Positions 1-7,484 of a DNA stretch of 11,150 bases are shown here, piece by piece. Origin of the DNA: JBIOJM01 sp044450785 (GTDB lineage: Bacteria; Planctomycetota; Planctomycetia; Isosphaerales; Isosphaeraceae); contig JBIOJM010000338.1 of the NCBI GenBank assembly GCA_044450785.1, positions 1 to 11,150 on the forward strand, written 5' to 3'. A program made the translations under genes and the position numbers. How positions within the stretch are numbered: the stretch's first letter is position 1; each line of letters opens with the position of its first letter. The notes under the pieces are model-generated. The model worked only from the letters and a program-made list of their open reading frames with translations. It searched no databases and was not told the DNA's origin.

Positions 1-1
1 C

Positions 2-88
2 GTGAGTTACCAAGGACATCGAGTGCTCGGAGCCGTGCTGCAACTGTATCATCACGGAATCCCAGCAGCACTCGCTACTGCGGCCTAG
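2..88 (+). CDS. Possible 3' end of a gene entering from the left edge
   Basis: Frame 2 is open from the window edge to a TAG at 86-88 and gives about 28 residues (starting [18 protein letters not shown] and ending ALATAA). The composition is protein-like, but the stretch is too short to place in a family, and an open frame of this length can occur by chance in GC-rich DNA. If real, it converges on sucB, and the 10-copy heptad array at 138-213 lies between the two genes. I do not recognise it. Confidence 0.22.
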
Positions 89-136
89 ACACCCGAAAAG
101 ATGCGCGCACCACGCGGAGATGTTGCGGAGTCAGAA

Positions 137-216
<80 letters not shown>

Positions 217-217
217 C

Positions 218-1450
218 TCACACCTCGAGCATCAGCCGTTCCGGGTCCTCGATGCAGTCCTTGACGCGGACCAGGAAGCCGACGGCCTCGCGGCCGTCGA
301 TCAGGCGGTGGTCGTACGACAGGGCGAGGTACATCATTGGACGAATCGCGACCTGATCGTCAACGACGATGGGCCGCTTCTTGATGGCGTGCATGCCGAG
401 GATGGCGCTTTGCGGGGGGTTCAGGATCGGCGTCGATAGGAGCGAGCCGAACACCCCGCCGTTGGTGATCGTGAAGGTCCCTCCCTGGAGGTCGTCGACC
501 GCGATCGTCCCCTGACGCGCCCGCGCCGCGAAGTCGGCGACGGCTTTTTCGATCGCGGCGAAGGAGATCCGATCGGCGTCGCGGACGACCGGGACCATGA
601 GACCGCGCTCGGTGCTGACCGCCATGCCGATGTCATAAAAGTTGTGATAGACGATCTCGTTTCCCTCGATGCCCGCGTTGACGGCTGGAAACGCCTTCAA
701 GGCGTCGATCGCGGCCTTGATGAAGAACGATGAGAAGCCCAGCGCGATGCCGTGCCTCTTCTGGAAAGGCTCCTTGTAGAGGTTGCGCAGCTCGATCACC
801 CGCGACATGTCCGCCTCGTTGAATGTCGTGAGGATCGCGGCGGTCTGCTGGACCTCGACCAGGCGCTGGGCGATGCGCTCACGCAGCCCGCTCATTCGCC
901 GGCGGGTTTCGCGGGGACCGGTTGCGCCCGGCACGCCCGCCGCGGATGACGCAGCCGCGGACGAGACCCTCGCCCCTGGCGCGGACGCCGGGTCCGGCTC
1001 CGGTGCGGACTTTGGTCCGGCCGACTCGATGAAGGCCAGGACGTCCCCCTTGGTGACGCGGCCCCCGGGGCCGGTGGCGGCGACGTGGGCGAGGTCGACG
1101 TCTTGCTCGGCGACCAGCCGGCGCACGGCCGGCGAGAGCGGTCGAATCGCGGCGGAGCCAGCGGCCGATCTAGTCTCCGGCGCTTCCGCCGCCGGCGACG
1201 CCTTGACCGTGACCGCCGGGTCGATCGTGCCGACGGTCGAGCCGATCGCCACCTTCGCTCCCTCCTCGACGTCGATCTTCAGCACCCCTGAGCTCGACGC
1301 GGGAACGTCGCTGCTGACCTTGTCGGTCTCGAGCTCGAACAGGGGCTCGCCCGCCTGGACCGATGAGCCGTCGGCCTTCAGCCAGCGCGACAGGATCCCC
1401 TCGGTGATCGATTCTCCCACGGAGGGGACGGTGACCGGGACGGCGGGCAT
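218..1450 (-). CDS. sucB: Dihydrolipoyllysine succinyltransferase, E2 of 2-oxoglutarate dehydrogenase
   Basis: This is the E2 core of the 2-oxoglutarate dehydrogenase complex. It transfers the succinyl group from E1 to CoA through a swinging lipoyl arm (cytoplasm, TCA cycle). The 410-residue protein has the usual domain order. An N-terminal lipoyl domain covers about residues 3-78, with the modified lysine at K44 in ETDKV. An Ala/Pro-rich linker follows, then a peripheral subunit-binding domain at about 103-141 ([14 protein letters not shown] to VTKGDVLAF), a second linker, and the acyltransferase domain from about 182 to the end. The catalytic motif SYDHRLIDG has H381 and D385. The ATG start lies 3 nt after the sucA stop, which implies an operon and probable translational coupling. 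The E1 gene next door supports the succinyl rather than the acetyl version. The heptad array A starts 4 bp past the stop. Confidence 0.96.
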
Positions 1451-1453
1451 TGG

Positions 1454-4255
1454 TCAGCTCACTCCTGGCCGCGCGACCGCGGCCACGTGCTTGTGAGGCG
1501 ACGAGGCGGACACCAGATGAGGCACGGCCGCGCCGACGGCGGCCAGGGCGATCTCGGCTTGCTCGCGGTCGTGGACCAGCTTGGAGCCGGTGGCGGGACT
1601 GGCGCTGGCATCCCGGCCGACATACTGAACCGGAAAACCCAACAGGTCCTGCAGACGAGGGGCCGCGAACGTCCAAGCCCCCATGTTCTGCGACTCCTCC
1701 TGGACCCAGACCCATTCGCGGGCGGACTGGTACCGCGCCAGCGCCCTGCCGAGCTCTGCCGCCGGCCAGGGATAAAGCTGCTCGATGCGGACGATCGCCA
1801 CCTCGCGCTGACTGCCGGACTCAGCCCGCCGGGCGAACAGGTCATGGTAGACCTTTCCCGAACACAAGAGGACGCGGCGCACCCGGTCCGGGGCGGCGGG
1901 ATCGTCGAGGATGTCGTGAAAATGCCCCACGGTCAGGTGGTCGACCGGCGAAACGGCCAGCTTGTGCCGCAGCAGGCTCTTGGGCGTCATCACGATCAGG
2001 GGCTTGCGGAAGCCGCGGCGGACCTGACGACGCAGCAGGTGGAAATACTGCGCCGGCGTGGTCGGCACCGTCACCTGGATGTTCTCGTCGGCGCAGAGCT
2101 GGAGGAACCGCTCGAGGCGGGCGCTGGAATGCTCCGGCCCCTGTCCCTCGTAGCCGTGGGGCAAGAGCATGACCAGCCCGCTGGCGCGCCCCCACTTCGA
2201 CTCCGCCGACGCGATGAACTGGTCGATGATCACCTGGGCGCCGTTGGCGAAATCGCCGAACTGCGCTTCCCACATGATCAGCATGTGCGGCTCATCGAGC
2301 GAGTAGCCGTAGTCGAACCCGAGCACGGCGGCCTCCGAGAGCAGGCTGTCGTAGACGCAGAACTCGGGCTGATCGTCCCTGAGATGGTTGAGCGGGGCCC
2401 AGGGTTCGCCGGTCCTCATGTCGACCAGCACGGCGTGCCGCTGGCTGAACGTGCCGCGCCGGCTGTCCTGGCCGCTCAAACGGACGGGGGTGCCTTCCCA
2501 GAGTAGCGAGCCCAGCGCGAGCATCTCGGCGAACGACCAGTCGAGCGTCCCCCGTTCTTCCATCGCCTTGACACGGCCCGCGAGCAGGCGGGCCAGCTTG
2601 GGATTGAGCACGAACCCGGCCGGGACCTGGACTTGCTTCTCGGTGATCAGCCGCAGCGTTTCGTACGCGACGCCGGTCTCGACCGGCTCGAACGAGTGGT
2701 TCGACACGAGGCCGGTCCACGCCCCCGCGAACCCGTGGGGCGCCCGCGGCTCGATCTCCCCGCACCGAACCTCCGCGAAGACTTGCTCCAGCTTGCCGGC
2801 GAACGTCTCGGCGATCGTCTCGGCCTCGCGGCTCGTGAGCTCGCCCGCCATCACGAGCTGCTCGGTGTACAGCTCGCGGATGCTGATCCGGCTCTTGATC
2901 TTCTCAACCATGAGCGGCTGGGTGAACGCGGGCTCGTCCCCCTCGTTATGCCCGTGCCGGCGGTAGCAGACCATGTCGACCACGACGTCCCTGCCGAACG
3001 CCTGGCGGAAGTCGAGCGCCAGCTCGCCGACGAACACGACGGCTTCGGGATCCTCGCCGTTCACGTGAAAGATCGGCACCTCGATCATCTTGGCCACGTC
3101 GGTGCAGTACCGGGTCGACCGCCCTTCGCTCGGGGCGGTGGTGAAGCCGATCTGGTTGTTGACCACGATATGGATCGTCCCGCCGGTCCGGTAGCCGGGG
3201 AGCTGGGACAGGTTCAAGGTCTCGGCCACCAGCCCCTGGCCGGCGAAGGCCGCGTCGCCGTGGATCAAGACCGGGACGCCGAGCCGCCGGTCGCGGTCCT
3301 TGAACCGGCGCTGCTTGGCCCGCATCCGACCCTCGACCACCGGGTCCACCGCCTCCAGGTGGCTCGGGTTGGCCGTGAGCGTCAGGTGGATCGTCTGCTT
3401 GCCGGCCGTCACGTGCTCGGCCGAGAAACCAAGGTGATACTTGACGTCGCCGTCGCCACCGACGGTCGCCGGCAGGTGGTTCCCCTCGAACTCGTTGAAA
3501 ATCATTCCGTAGGGCTTGTCGAGGATGTTCGCCAGCACGTTCAGGCGGCCGCGGTGCGGCATGCCCATGACGATTTCCCGCACGCCTCCCGAGCCCGCCC
3601 GCTCGATGATCGCGTCCAGGAGCGGGATCAGCATCTCGCCCCCTTCGAGCGAGAACCGCTTCTGCCCCACGTAGTTCTTGTGCAGGAACATTTCGAACAA
3701 CTCGGCCACGTTGAGCTTGTAGATGATCCGCCGCTTCTGCTTGATGTCGAAGACCGGCCGGTTCCGGACCGGCTCCATCCGGTCGAGCAGCCACTGGCGG
3801 ATGCCGGCGTCGCGGATGTGCATGAACTCGACGCCGATCGAGCGGCAGTAGGTCGCGCGCAGGATCGCGATCAATTCGCCCAGGGTGGAATGGCCCGCCA
3901 CCGAGAGCGGGTTGTGGAAGACCCGGTTCCGGTCAGAGTCGGAGAGCCCGAACGCCGCGGGCTCCAAGAGGTCGAGCGTCTCGCGCCTCGGGTTGAGCTT
4001 CAAGGGGTCGAGGTTGGCCACGTAATGACCGAACTCACGGTAAGCATTGATCAACCCCGTGACCGCCGCCTGGGCCCGCCCCGCCTCGAGATCGACCGGG
4101 GCGCCGGCCCCGCCGCGCGGCTCACGACCCAGCTCGTACCCTTCAAAGAACAGACGCCACGAACCTTCGACCGACGACGGATCGGCCAGCCAGCGCTGGT
4201 GGTAGTCCTCGATCAGCTCAAGGTTCCATCGGTTCGCGCTGGTCGTGCGTTCCAT
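1454..4255 (-). CDS. sucA: 2-oxoglutarate dehydrogenase E1 component
   Basis: This is the thiamine-diphosphate-dependent E1 subunit, which decarboxylates 2-oxoglutarate and passes the succinyl group to the lipoyl arm of E2. Its 933 residues match the family's usual length. The N-terminal E2-contact helix is visible (LIEDYHQRWLADPSSV, about residues 14-29). Active-site signatures follow: MGMPHRGRLNVL with H234, YHLGFSAEH with H274, NPSHLEAVDPVVEG at about 296-309, and the ThDP/metal segment HGDAAFAGQG (332-341) with NNQIGF (366-371). The C-terminal half has the transketolase-like EAQFGDFANGAQ and ends with YVGRDASASPATGS. The ATG at 4255 gives the conserved N-terminus. A weak GGAA lies five bases upstream, at the very edge of heptad array B. 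sucB follows after 3 nt. Confidence 0.97.
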   Translation of the reverse strand: MERTTSANRWNLELIEDYHQRWLADPSSVEGSWRLFFEGYELGREPRGGAGAPVDLEAGRAQAAVTGLINAYREFGHYVANLDPLKLNPRRETLDLLEPAAFGLSDSDRNRVFHNPLSVAGHSTLGELIAILRATYCRSIGVEFMHIRDAGIRQWLLDRMEPVRNRPVFDIKQKRRIIYKLNVAELFEMFLHKNYVGQKRFSLEGGEMLIPLLDAIIERAGSGGVREIVMGMPHRGRLNVLANILDKPYGMIFNEFEGNHLPATVGGDGDVKYHLGFSAEHVTAGKQTIHLTLTANPSHLEAVDPVVEGRMRAKQRRFKDRDRRLGVPVLIHGDAAFAGQGLVAETLNLSQLPGYRTGGTIHIVVNNQIGFTTAPSEGRSTRYCTDVAKMIEVPIFHVNGEDPEAVVFVGELALDFRQAFGRDVVVDMVCYRRHGHNEGDEPAFTQPLMVEKIKSRISIRELYTEQLVMAGELTSREAETIAETFAGKLEQVFAEVRCGEIEPRAPHGFAGAWTGLVSNHSFEPVETGVAYETLRLITEKQVQVPAGFVLNPKLARLLAGRVKAMEERGTLDWSFAEMLALGSLLWEGTPVRLSGQDSRRGTFSQRHAVLVDMRTGEPWAPLNHLRDDQPEFCVYDSLLSEAAVLGFDYGYSLDEPHMLIMWEAQFGDFANGAQVIIDQFIASAESKWGRASGLVMLLPHGYEGQGPEHSSARLERFLQLCADENIQVTVPTTPAQYFHLLRRQVRRGFRKPLIVMTPKSLLRHKLAVSPVDHLTVGHFHDILDDPAAPDRVRRVLLCSGKVYHDLFARRAESGSQREVAIVRIEQLYPWPAAELGRALARYQSAREWVWVQEESQNMGAWTFAAPRLQDLLGFPVQYVGRDASASPATGSKLVHDREQAEIALAAVGAAVPHLVSASSPHKHVAAVARPGVS

Positions 4256-4263
4256 GTGATTTC

Positions 4264-4288
4264 CAGTAGGCAGTAGGCAGTAGGCAGT
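4264..4288. repeat. Heptad array B: three CAGTAGG units plus CAGT, upstream of sucA
   Basis: Three perfect CAGTAGG copies (4264-4284) are followed by CAGT, in the opposite orientation to arrays A and C. The array ends only 8 bp before the sucA ATG. The GG of the weak ribosome-binding site is made of the last base of the array and the next base outside it. A change in copy number would move everything upstream of the ribosome site by multiples of 7 bp. In the sucA transcript the array reads CCTACTG. Confidence 0.95.
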
Positions 4289-4327
4289 GAAGACAGCTCC
4301 CCAGCGTATTCACTAGCCACTCGTCCA

Positions 4328-4451
<124 letters not shown>

Positions 4452-4452
4452 A

Positions 4453-5178
4453 TCAAAACCGCTCGATCCAGGCCGGGTTGGAAAACTTTTCGGACACAAG
4501 GGATTGGACGACGCCCAGCGGCAAGGCAGACGCCTCGGACACGCACAAGCCGGGCGAACTGTCGCTCGCGATCGCCTCCGTGAGGATTCTACGAGGCAGC
4601 CCGAGGTTGCTCAAGAAGTCTTGATGGGCTCGGCCCGCGCGATAGGCCGGCTGCCTCGCGGGAATCGTGAGGTACCGCGCGACCCGGTCGATCGCGAAAT
4701 CGTAGAGGATCGAGCAGTGGACCATGAACCAGTGCTTCTTCCGCCGCTGGGCACTGCCCCCGCACTTGCGACCGCCGGTGACCAGGTCGCCCAGGCCCTC
4801 GAGGCTGACGGCAGGGCCCGCGCGGCGGATCGACGCGGCGATCCACTCCAGCACGTACCGATGCGCCACGTCGACCGCCCCCAGCCCCGGTGCCCATCCT
4901 TCGGGGAGGATCACCGACACGTTGAGCGCACCGGGCCCGACGACGACCGTGCCGCCGCCGCTCGTGCGGCGCAGAACGGGCACGCCGTCAGCCCGGCAAG
5001 CCTCGACCAGGACATCCTCGCCGATCCGCCGCGACGCGCCCAGGACGACGGCGTGTTCCGCCGGCTCCCAGAACCGGAGCGACGGGCGCCCGCGCCCGGC
5101 GTCCGCCTCGATCAAGAACGCCTCGTCGAGCGCGAGGTTCTCCCCCACGCTCGGCAGAGTCACATCGAGACAGATCAT
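4453..5178 (-). CDS. Lipoate-protein ligase A family protein (BPL/LplA/LipB fold)
   Basis: This protein probably attaches lipoate or octanoate to E2 and similar lipoyl domains in the cytoplasm. Its 241 residues correspond to the catalytic domain alone, without the C-terminal domain of E. coli LplA (about 338 residues). Family signatures are NLALDEAFL (14-22), the glycine-rich RRTSGGGTVVVGPGALN (70-86), and GGRKCGGSAQ with the conserved lysine K138. The protein lacks the CFDxPS-type segment I associate with LipM octanoyltransferases and has GLGDLVTG instead, which favours a ligase. C139 and C155 leave an amidotransferase role possible. The ATG lies 2 nt after the cytochrome stop codon, so translation may be coupled. 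The gene is two positions upstream of a lipoyl-carrying E2, which supports a role in its maturation. Heptad array C begins 2 bp past the stop. Confidence 0.85.
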   Translation of the reverse strand: MICLDVTLPSVGENLALDEAFLIEADAGRGRPSLRFWEPAEHAVVLGASRRIGEDVLVEACRADGVPVLRRTSGGGTVVVGPGALNVSVILPEGWAPGLGAVDVAHRYVLEWIAASIRRAGPAVSLEGLGDLVTGGRKCGGSAQRRKKHWFMVHCSILYDFAIDRVARYLTIPARQPAYRAGRAHQDFLSNLGLPRRILTEAIASDSSPGLCVSEASALPLGVVQSLVSEKFSNPAWIERF

Positions 5179-5180
5179 TT

Positions 5181-5648
5181 CTAAAACTTGTCTTCATCCA
5201 CCCGGAAGTCCTTGTGGCAGTCGGTACAGACTTTCTTCACTTCGCCAAAGGCGGCCTTGGCGTCCTGAAAGGTGGCATCCGGCTTGGCGGCGACCTTGCC
5301 CAGGTGCTCGCACTTCTTGATGAGCTCGTCCATGAAATCGTCCCACGTCTTCTGGGGGTTGGCCACGTCCTTCGCTTTCTTCACCGCATCCGTGATCGGC
5401 TTGGCCTCCTTGGCGAGCTTGGCGATCGCCTTGGCGCTCTTCTCCACGTCCTTCTGGGCTTTCGCAAAGGCGACCTTGGTCCGGACGCCCTTCTGGATCG
5501 TCGAGTTGTTCTTGTTGACCCTCTCCATGATCTTGCCCAGCGGCGTCTCCTTGTCGTCCGCCCGCGAACGGCCGGGGCCGGCCAGAACACCGATCGCGAC
5601 AAGAATGCCCGCGGTCAAGGAGAAAACGAGCCATTTCCGGATCATCAT
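5181..5648 (-). CDS. Small periplasmic c-type cytochrome, class II (c') like
   Basis: The 155-residue protein begins with an uncleaved-looking Sec signal (MMIRK, then a hydrophobic segment to about residue 24, with a likely cut near SRA/DD). The mature part is rich in Lys and Ala and predicted helical. The single haem-binding motif CTDCH (C141, C144, H145) lies close to the C-terminus, the position typical of class II cytochromes c (four-helix bundle) rather than class I. It should bind one covalent haem outside the cytoplasmic membrane. Its electron-transfer partner cannot be told from sequence. A GGAG lies 8 bases upstream of the first of two consecutive ATG codons; the second ATG is an equally possible start. 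The ligase-family gene follows after 2 nt. Confidence 0.85.
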   Translation of the reverse strand: MMIRKWLVFSLTAGILVAIGVLAGPGRSRADDKETPLGKIMERVNKNNSTIQKGVRTKVAFAKAQKDVEKSAKAIAKLAKEAKPITDAVKKAKDVANPQKTWDDFMDELIKKCEHLGKVAAKPDATFQDAKAAFGEVKKVCTDCHKDFRVDEDKF

Positions 5649-5767
5649 GCGGATCTCCGTAACAGGTGGGGTACTAAGCTGAAACTCGGCAGGTCGTTGC
5701 TGGTGGGCCGGCTTGAGCCGGGTCGAGGGCCAAGATCACAGTCGGGCAGATCGCCCCCGACCCATTT

Positions 5768-5796
5768 AGGATAGCCCCACCCCCCGGCACGATCAA
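5768..5796 (-). promoter_or_regulatory. Candidate sigma70-type promoter for the cytochrome-ligase genes
   Basis: On the minus strand a TTGATC (5791-5796) is followed after 17 bp by TATCCT (5768-5773). Each hexamer matches 4 of 6 consensus positions and the spacing is optimal. It would give a leader of roughly 110 nt before the cytochrome ATG. Found by eye, with no experimental support. Confidence 0.35.
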
Positions 5797-5818
5797 GCAC
5801 AGAGGCCCGCCAGAAACA

Positions 5819-5869
5819 GGGACGCAGCTAGTTTCCCCCATCCACCAAAACGGGACGCAGCTAGTTTCC
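5819..5869. repeat. Two exact 18-bp direct repeats, GGGACGCAGCTAGTTTCC
   Basis: Copies lie at 5819-5836 and 5852-5869, identical over 18 bp and 33 bp apart start to start. A related copy sharing ACGCAGCTAGTTT occurs at 10139-10151, more than 4 kb away and in a different context. This suggests a dispersed family of short intergenic repeats. The unit contains the palindromic core AGCTAG(T)/AGCT. Function unknown. Confidence 0.85.
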
Positions 5870-6075
5870 GCCCCTTCGGCCACCCGCTCCCCCGCGGCGC
5901 AGACGGAAAAGAAAGCGATCTCCGGTGCTTTTTTTTGTTCCCTTCACTCCGATCTTGAGCCAGTGGCGCCCCACGACCCTTCGGCCGGGCGAAGCCGCCG
6001 CGCTTTTCAAGCTCCGGAAGAAGCCGTAAGATGGCGGGGACCGAGCCCGTCGCGTTCAAGACGCTCGCGCTCACC

Positions 6076-6177
6076 GGGTGAGTGAGGCTTCTCGAAGGGC
6101 CGCCAAGTCGCTAGGACCAAGGACCAAGGACCAAGGACCAAGGACCAAGGGTGAGTAAGGCTTCTCGAAGGGCCGCC
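6076..6177. repeat. 29-bp direct repeat pair flanking heptad array E
   Basis: The copies at 6076-6104 and 6149-6177 begin GGGTGAGT and end GAAGGGCCGCC. They match at 28 of 29 positions, the difference being G at 6084 against A at 6157. They lie 73 bp apart and enclose the five-unit heptad array. The first two bases of the right copy are also the last two of the array. The arrangement looks like a segmental duplication that accompanied the arrival or growth of the array. Confidence 0.9.
6114..6150. repeat. Heptad array E: five GGACCAA units upstream of purM
   Basis: Five perfect GGACCAA copies occupy 6114-6148, followed by GG. The array lies 68 bp before the purM ATG, in the same orientation as array G after the gene. 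It is the reverse complement of array F, which starts at the purM stop codon. It belongs to a different heptad family from the sucA/sucB arrays. Confidence 0.96.
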
Positions 6178-6218
6178 GGGCCGCTCCCTTCGGTTTCGCT
6201 GATCGACGTGGCATACCC

Positions 6219-7286
6219 ATGAACGAACCATTGGACTATCGCTCGGCCGGCGTTGACCTCCAGGTCTACGAGGAGACGATCTCCCGCCTTTCCCCCCTGC
6301 TGCGGCGGACCTACACCCCGCGCGTGCTCGACTGGAATAACGGGTTCGCCGGGCTGTTTCGACTCGATGACCAGATCGGCCTGCTCTCGCGCACCTATCG
6401 CGACCCGGTGCTCGTCGCCTCGACGGACGGGGTCGGCACCAAGCTGAAACTCGCGTTCGCCACCGGCCGGCATGCCACGGTCGGTATCGACCTGGTCGCC
6501 ATGTCCGTCAACGACTGCCTGTGCGCAGGTGCCGAGCCCCTGTTTTTTCTGGATTATATCGCCACGAGCCGGGACGAGCCGGACTTGACGAACCAGGTCG
6601 TGAAAGGGATCAGCGACGCGTGCATCGAGGCGGAGTGCGCGCTCCTGGGTGGTGAGACGGCCGTGCTTCCCGACTTTTACAAGGAGGGGGAATACGACCT
6701 GGCCGGGTTCTGCGTCGGCGTCGTCGAGCGGAAGCATCTCGTGGACGGCCGGGAAATCCGCCCGGGAGACCTGGTGGTGGGCCTGGCCAGCTCGGGCCTT
6801 CATTCGAATGGCTACAGCCTCGCGAGGAAGATCGTCTTCGAACGGGCCGGCCTGGCGCCCGAGACGATCGTCGACGAGCTCGGACGATCAGTGGCCGATC
6901 TTCTGCTCGAGCCCACTCGCATCTACACAAGGGCCATGAAGACCGTCTATCACAATTACCGCGTCAAGCGGATCGTCCACGGGATCGCCCATATCACGGG
7001 GGGAGGCCTGATCGATAATCCCCCCCGTATCCTTCCCGAAGGCTGCGGGATCCGGCTCCGCCGCGGGTCATGGACGGTCCCCAAGGTCTTCCCCTGGCTG
7101 CAACGTCTCGCCGCCATCGAGGATTCCGAGATGGACCGCGTCTTCAACATGGGGATCGGCATGGTCCTCGTGGTCGCGGAGTTCAACGCCGAGGCGATCG
7201 TCCGCCGTCTGTGTCATCGGGCCCGGATCCCGGCCTGGATCATCGGCGAGGTCGTCCCGGGCGAGCGGAAAGTCACCTGGGCTTAG
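6219..7286 (+). CDS. purM: Phosphoribosylformylglycinamidine cyclo-ligase (AIR synthase)
   Basis: This enzyme catalyses the fifth step of purine synthesis, ATP-dependent closure of FGAM to aminoimidazole ribonucleotide, in the cytoplasm. The 355-residue length is close to that of E. coli PurM (about 345). Signatures are YRSAGVD (7-13), STDGVGTKLKLAF (68-80), GIDLVAMSVND (89-99), the AGAEPLFFLDYIAT stretch (103-116), LLGGETAVLPDFY (142-154) and SSGLHSNGYSLAR further on. The ATG at 6219 gives the expected N-terminus. I see no good Shine-Dalgarno sequence in front of it. The gene is isolated from other purine genes and is framed by heptad arrays E, F and G. Array F begins at the base after the TAG stop, and that stop codon lies in register with later TAG-containing heptads. 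Confidence 0.96.
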   Translation: MNEPLDYRSAGVDLQVYEETISRLSPLLRRTYTPRVLDWNNGFAGLFRLDDQIGLLSRTYRDPVLVASTDGVGTKLKLAFATGRHATVGIDLVAMSVNDCLCAGAEPLFFLDYIATSRDEPDLTNQVVKGISDACIEAECALLGGETAVLPDFYKEGEYDLAGFCVGVVERKHLVDGREIRPGDLVVGLASSGLHSNGYSLARKIVFERAGLAPETIVDELGRSVADLLLEPTRIYTRAMKTVYHNYRVKRIVHGIAHITGGGLIDNPPRILPEGCGIRLRRGSWTVPKVFPWLQRLAAIEDSEMDRVFNMGIGMVLVVAEFNAEAIVRRLCHRARIPAWIIGEVVPGERKVTWA

Positions 7287-7358
7287 TCCTTGGTCCTTGG
7301 TCCTTAGTCCTTAGTCTTTGAAGTCGGGGCCGGGCACTAAGGACCAAGGACCAAGGAC
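7286..7358 (+). terminator. Perfect 23-bp hairpin after purM built from heptads
   Basis: Bases 7286-7308 are perfectly complementary to 7336-7358, leaving a loop of 27 nt. The TAG-type variant heptad in the left arm (7301-7307) pairs with the CTAAGGA variant that opens the right arm, so the stem has no mismatch. The stem starts with the last base of the purM stop codon. There is no T-run after it. It could protect the 3' end or help termination, but it is not a canonical intrinsic terminator. Confidence 0.5.
7287..7320. repeat. Heptad array F: TCCTTGG/TCCTTAG units touching the purM stop
   Basis: Two TCCTTGG units (7287-7300), two TCCTTAG variants (7301-7314) and a degenerate TCTTTG follow the purM stop codon with no gap. 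The stop triplet TAG (7284-7286) sits exactly three heptads before the TAG at 7305-7307. The end of the gene may therefore itself derive from, or have been absorbed into, the array. Confidence 0.93.
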
Positions 7359-7410
7359 CAAGGACCAAGGACCAAGGACCAAGGACTAAGGACCAAGGAC
7401 CAAGGACCAA
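7337..7410. repeat. Heptad array G: ten CCAAGGA units
   Basis: Ten heptads cover 7337-7406, with a final CCAA to 7410. Units 1 and 8 are the CTAAGGA variant and the rest are CCAAGGA. The array is inverted relative to F, with 16 bp between them (7321-7336). It ends just before the candidate promoter of the DUF1559 gene. Confidence 0.96.
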
Positions 7411-7411
7411 T

Positions 7412-7445
7412 CCGCTTGTCGAAGCGGGCCAGTTGCGGATAAAAT
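7412..7445 (+). promoter_or_regulatory. Candidate promoter with overlapping short palindrome for the DUF1559 gene
   Basis: TTGTCG (7416-7421) and TAAAAT (7440-7445) are 18 bp apart and match the sigma70 consensus at 4 and 5 of 6 positions. A start site near 7452 would give a leader of about 30 nt. The perfect stem CCGCTT-GTCG-AAGCGG (7412-7427) overlaps the -35 element and could be an operator half-site pair or an RNA-end remnant. A good ribosome site, AAAGGA (7473-7478), lies 6 nt before the ATG. Confidence 0.45.
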
Positions 7446-7484
7446 CAATAGTCGTTTCACCTTCGTTTTCTGAAAGGACAGCTC

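Larger units (their letters stand above)
5649..6218. other. Divergent intergenic region between the cytochrome gene and purM
   Basis: This 570-bp stretch holds no recognisable gene. It contains the candidate minus-strand promoter (5768-5796), the 18-bp direct repeats (5819-5869), the near-identical 29-bp repeats (6076-6104 and 6149-6177) and heptad array E (6114-6150). A short T-run occurs at 5931-5938 with only a weak stem before it. Short open frames on both strands here run through the repeats and are not convincing. Confidence 0.8.

Noticed and set aside
783..2506. Plus-strand frames of 237, 240 and 339 codons
   Set aside because: Antisense shadows of sucB and sucA with no domain character.
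2633..4276. 547-codon plus-strand open frame
   Set aside because: It is entirely antisense to sucA, whose family signatures are unmistakable; high GC leaves long shadow frames.
5916..5938. Possible intrinsic terminator with a T-run
   Set aside because: The stem before the T residues is only about 4 bp, and no gene ends here on the plus strand.
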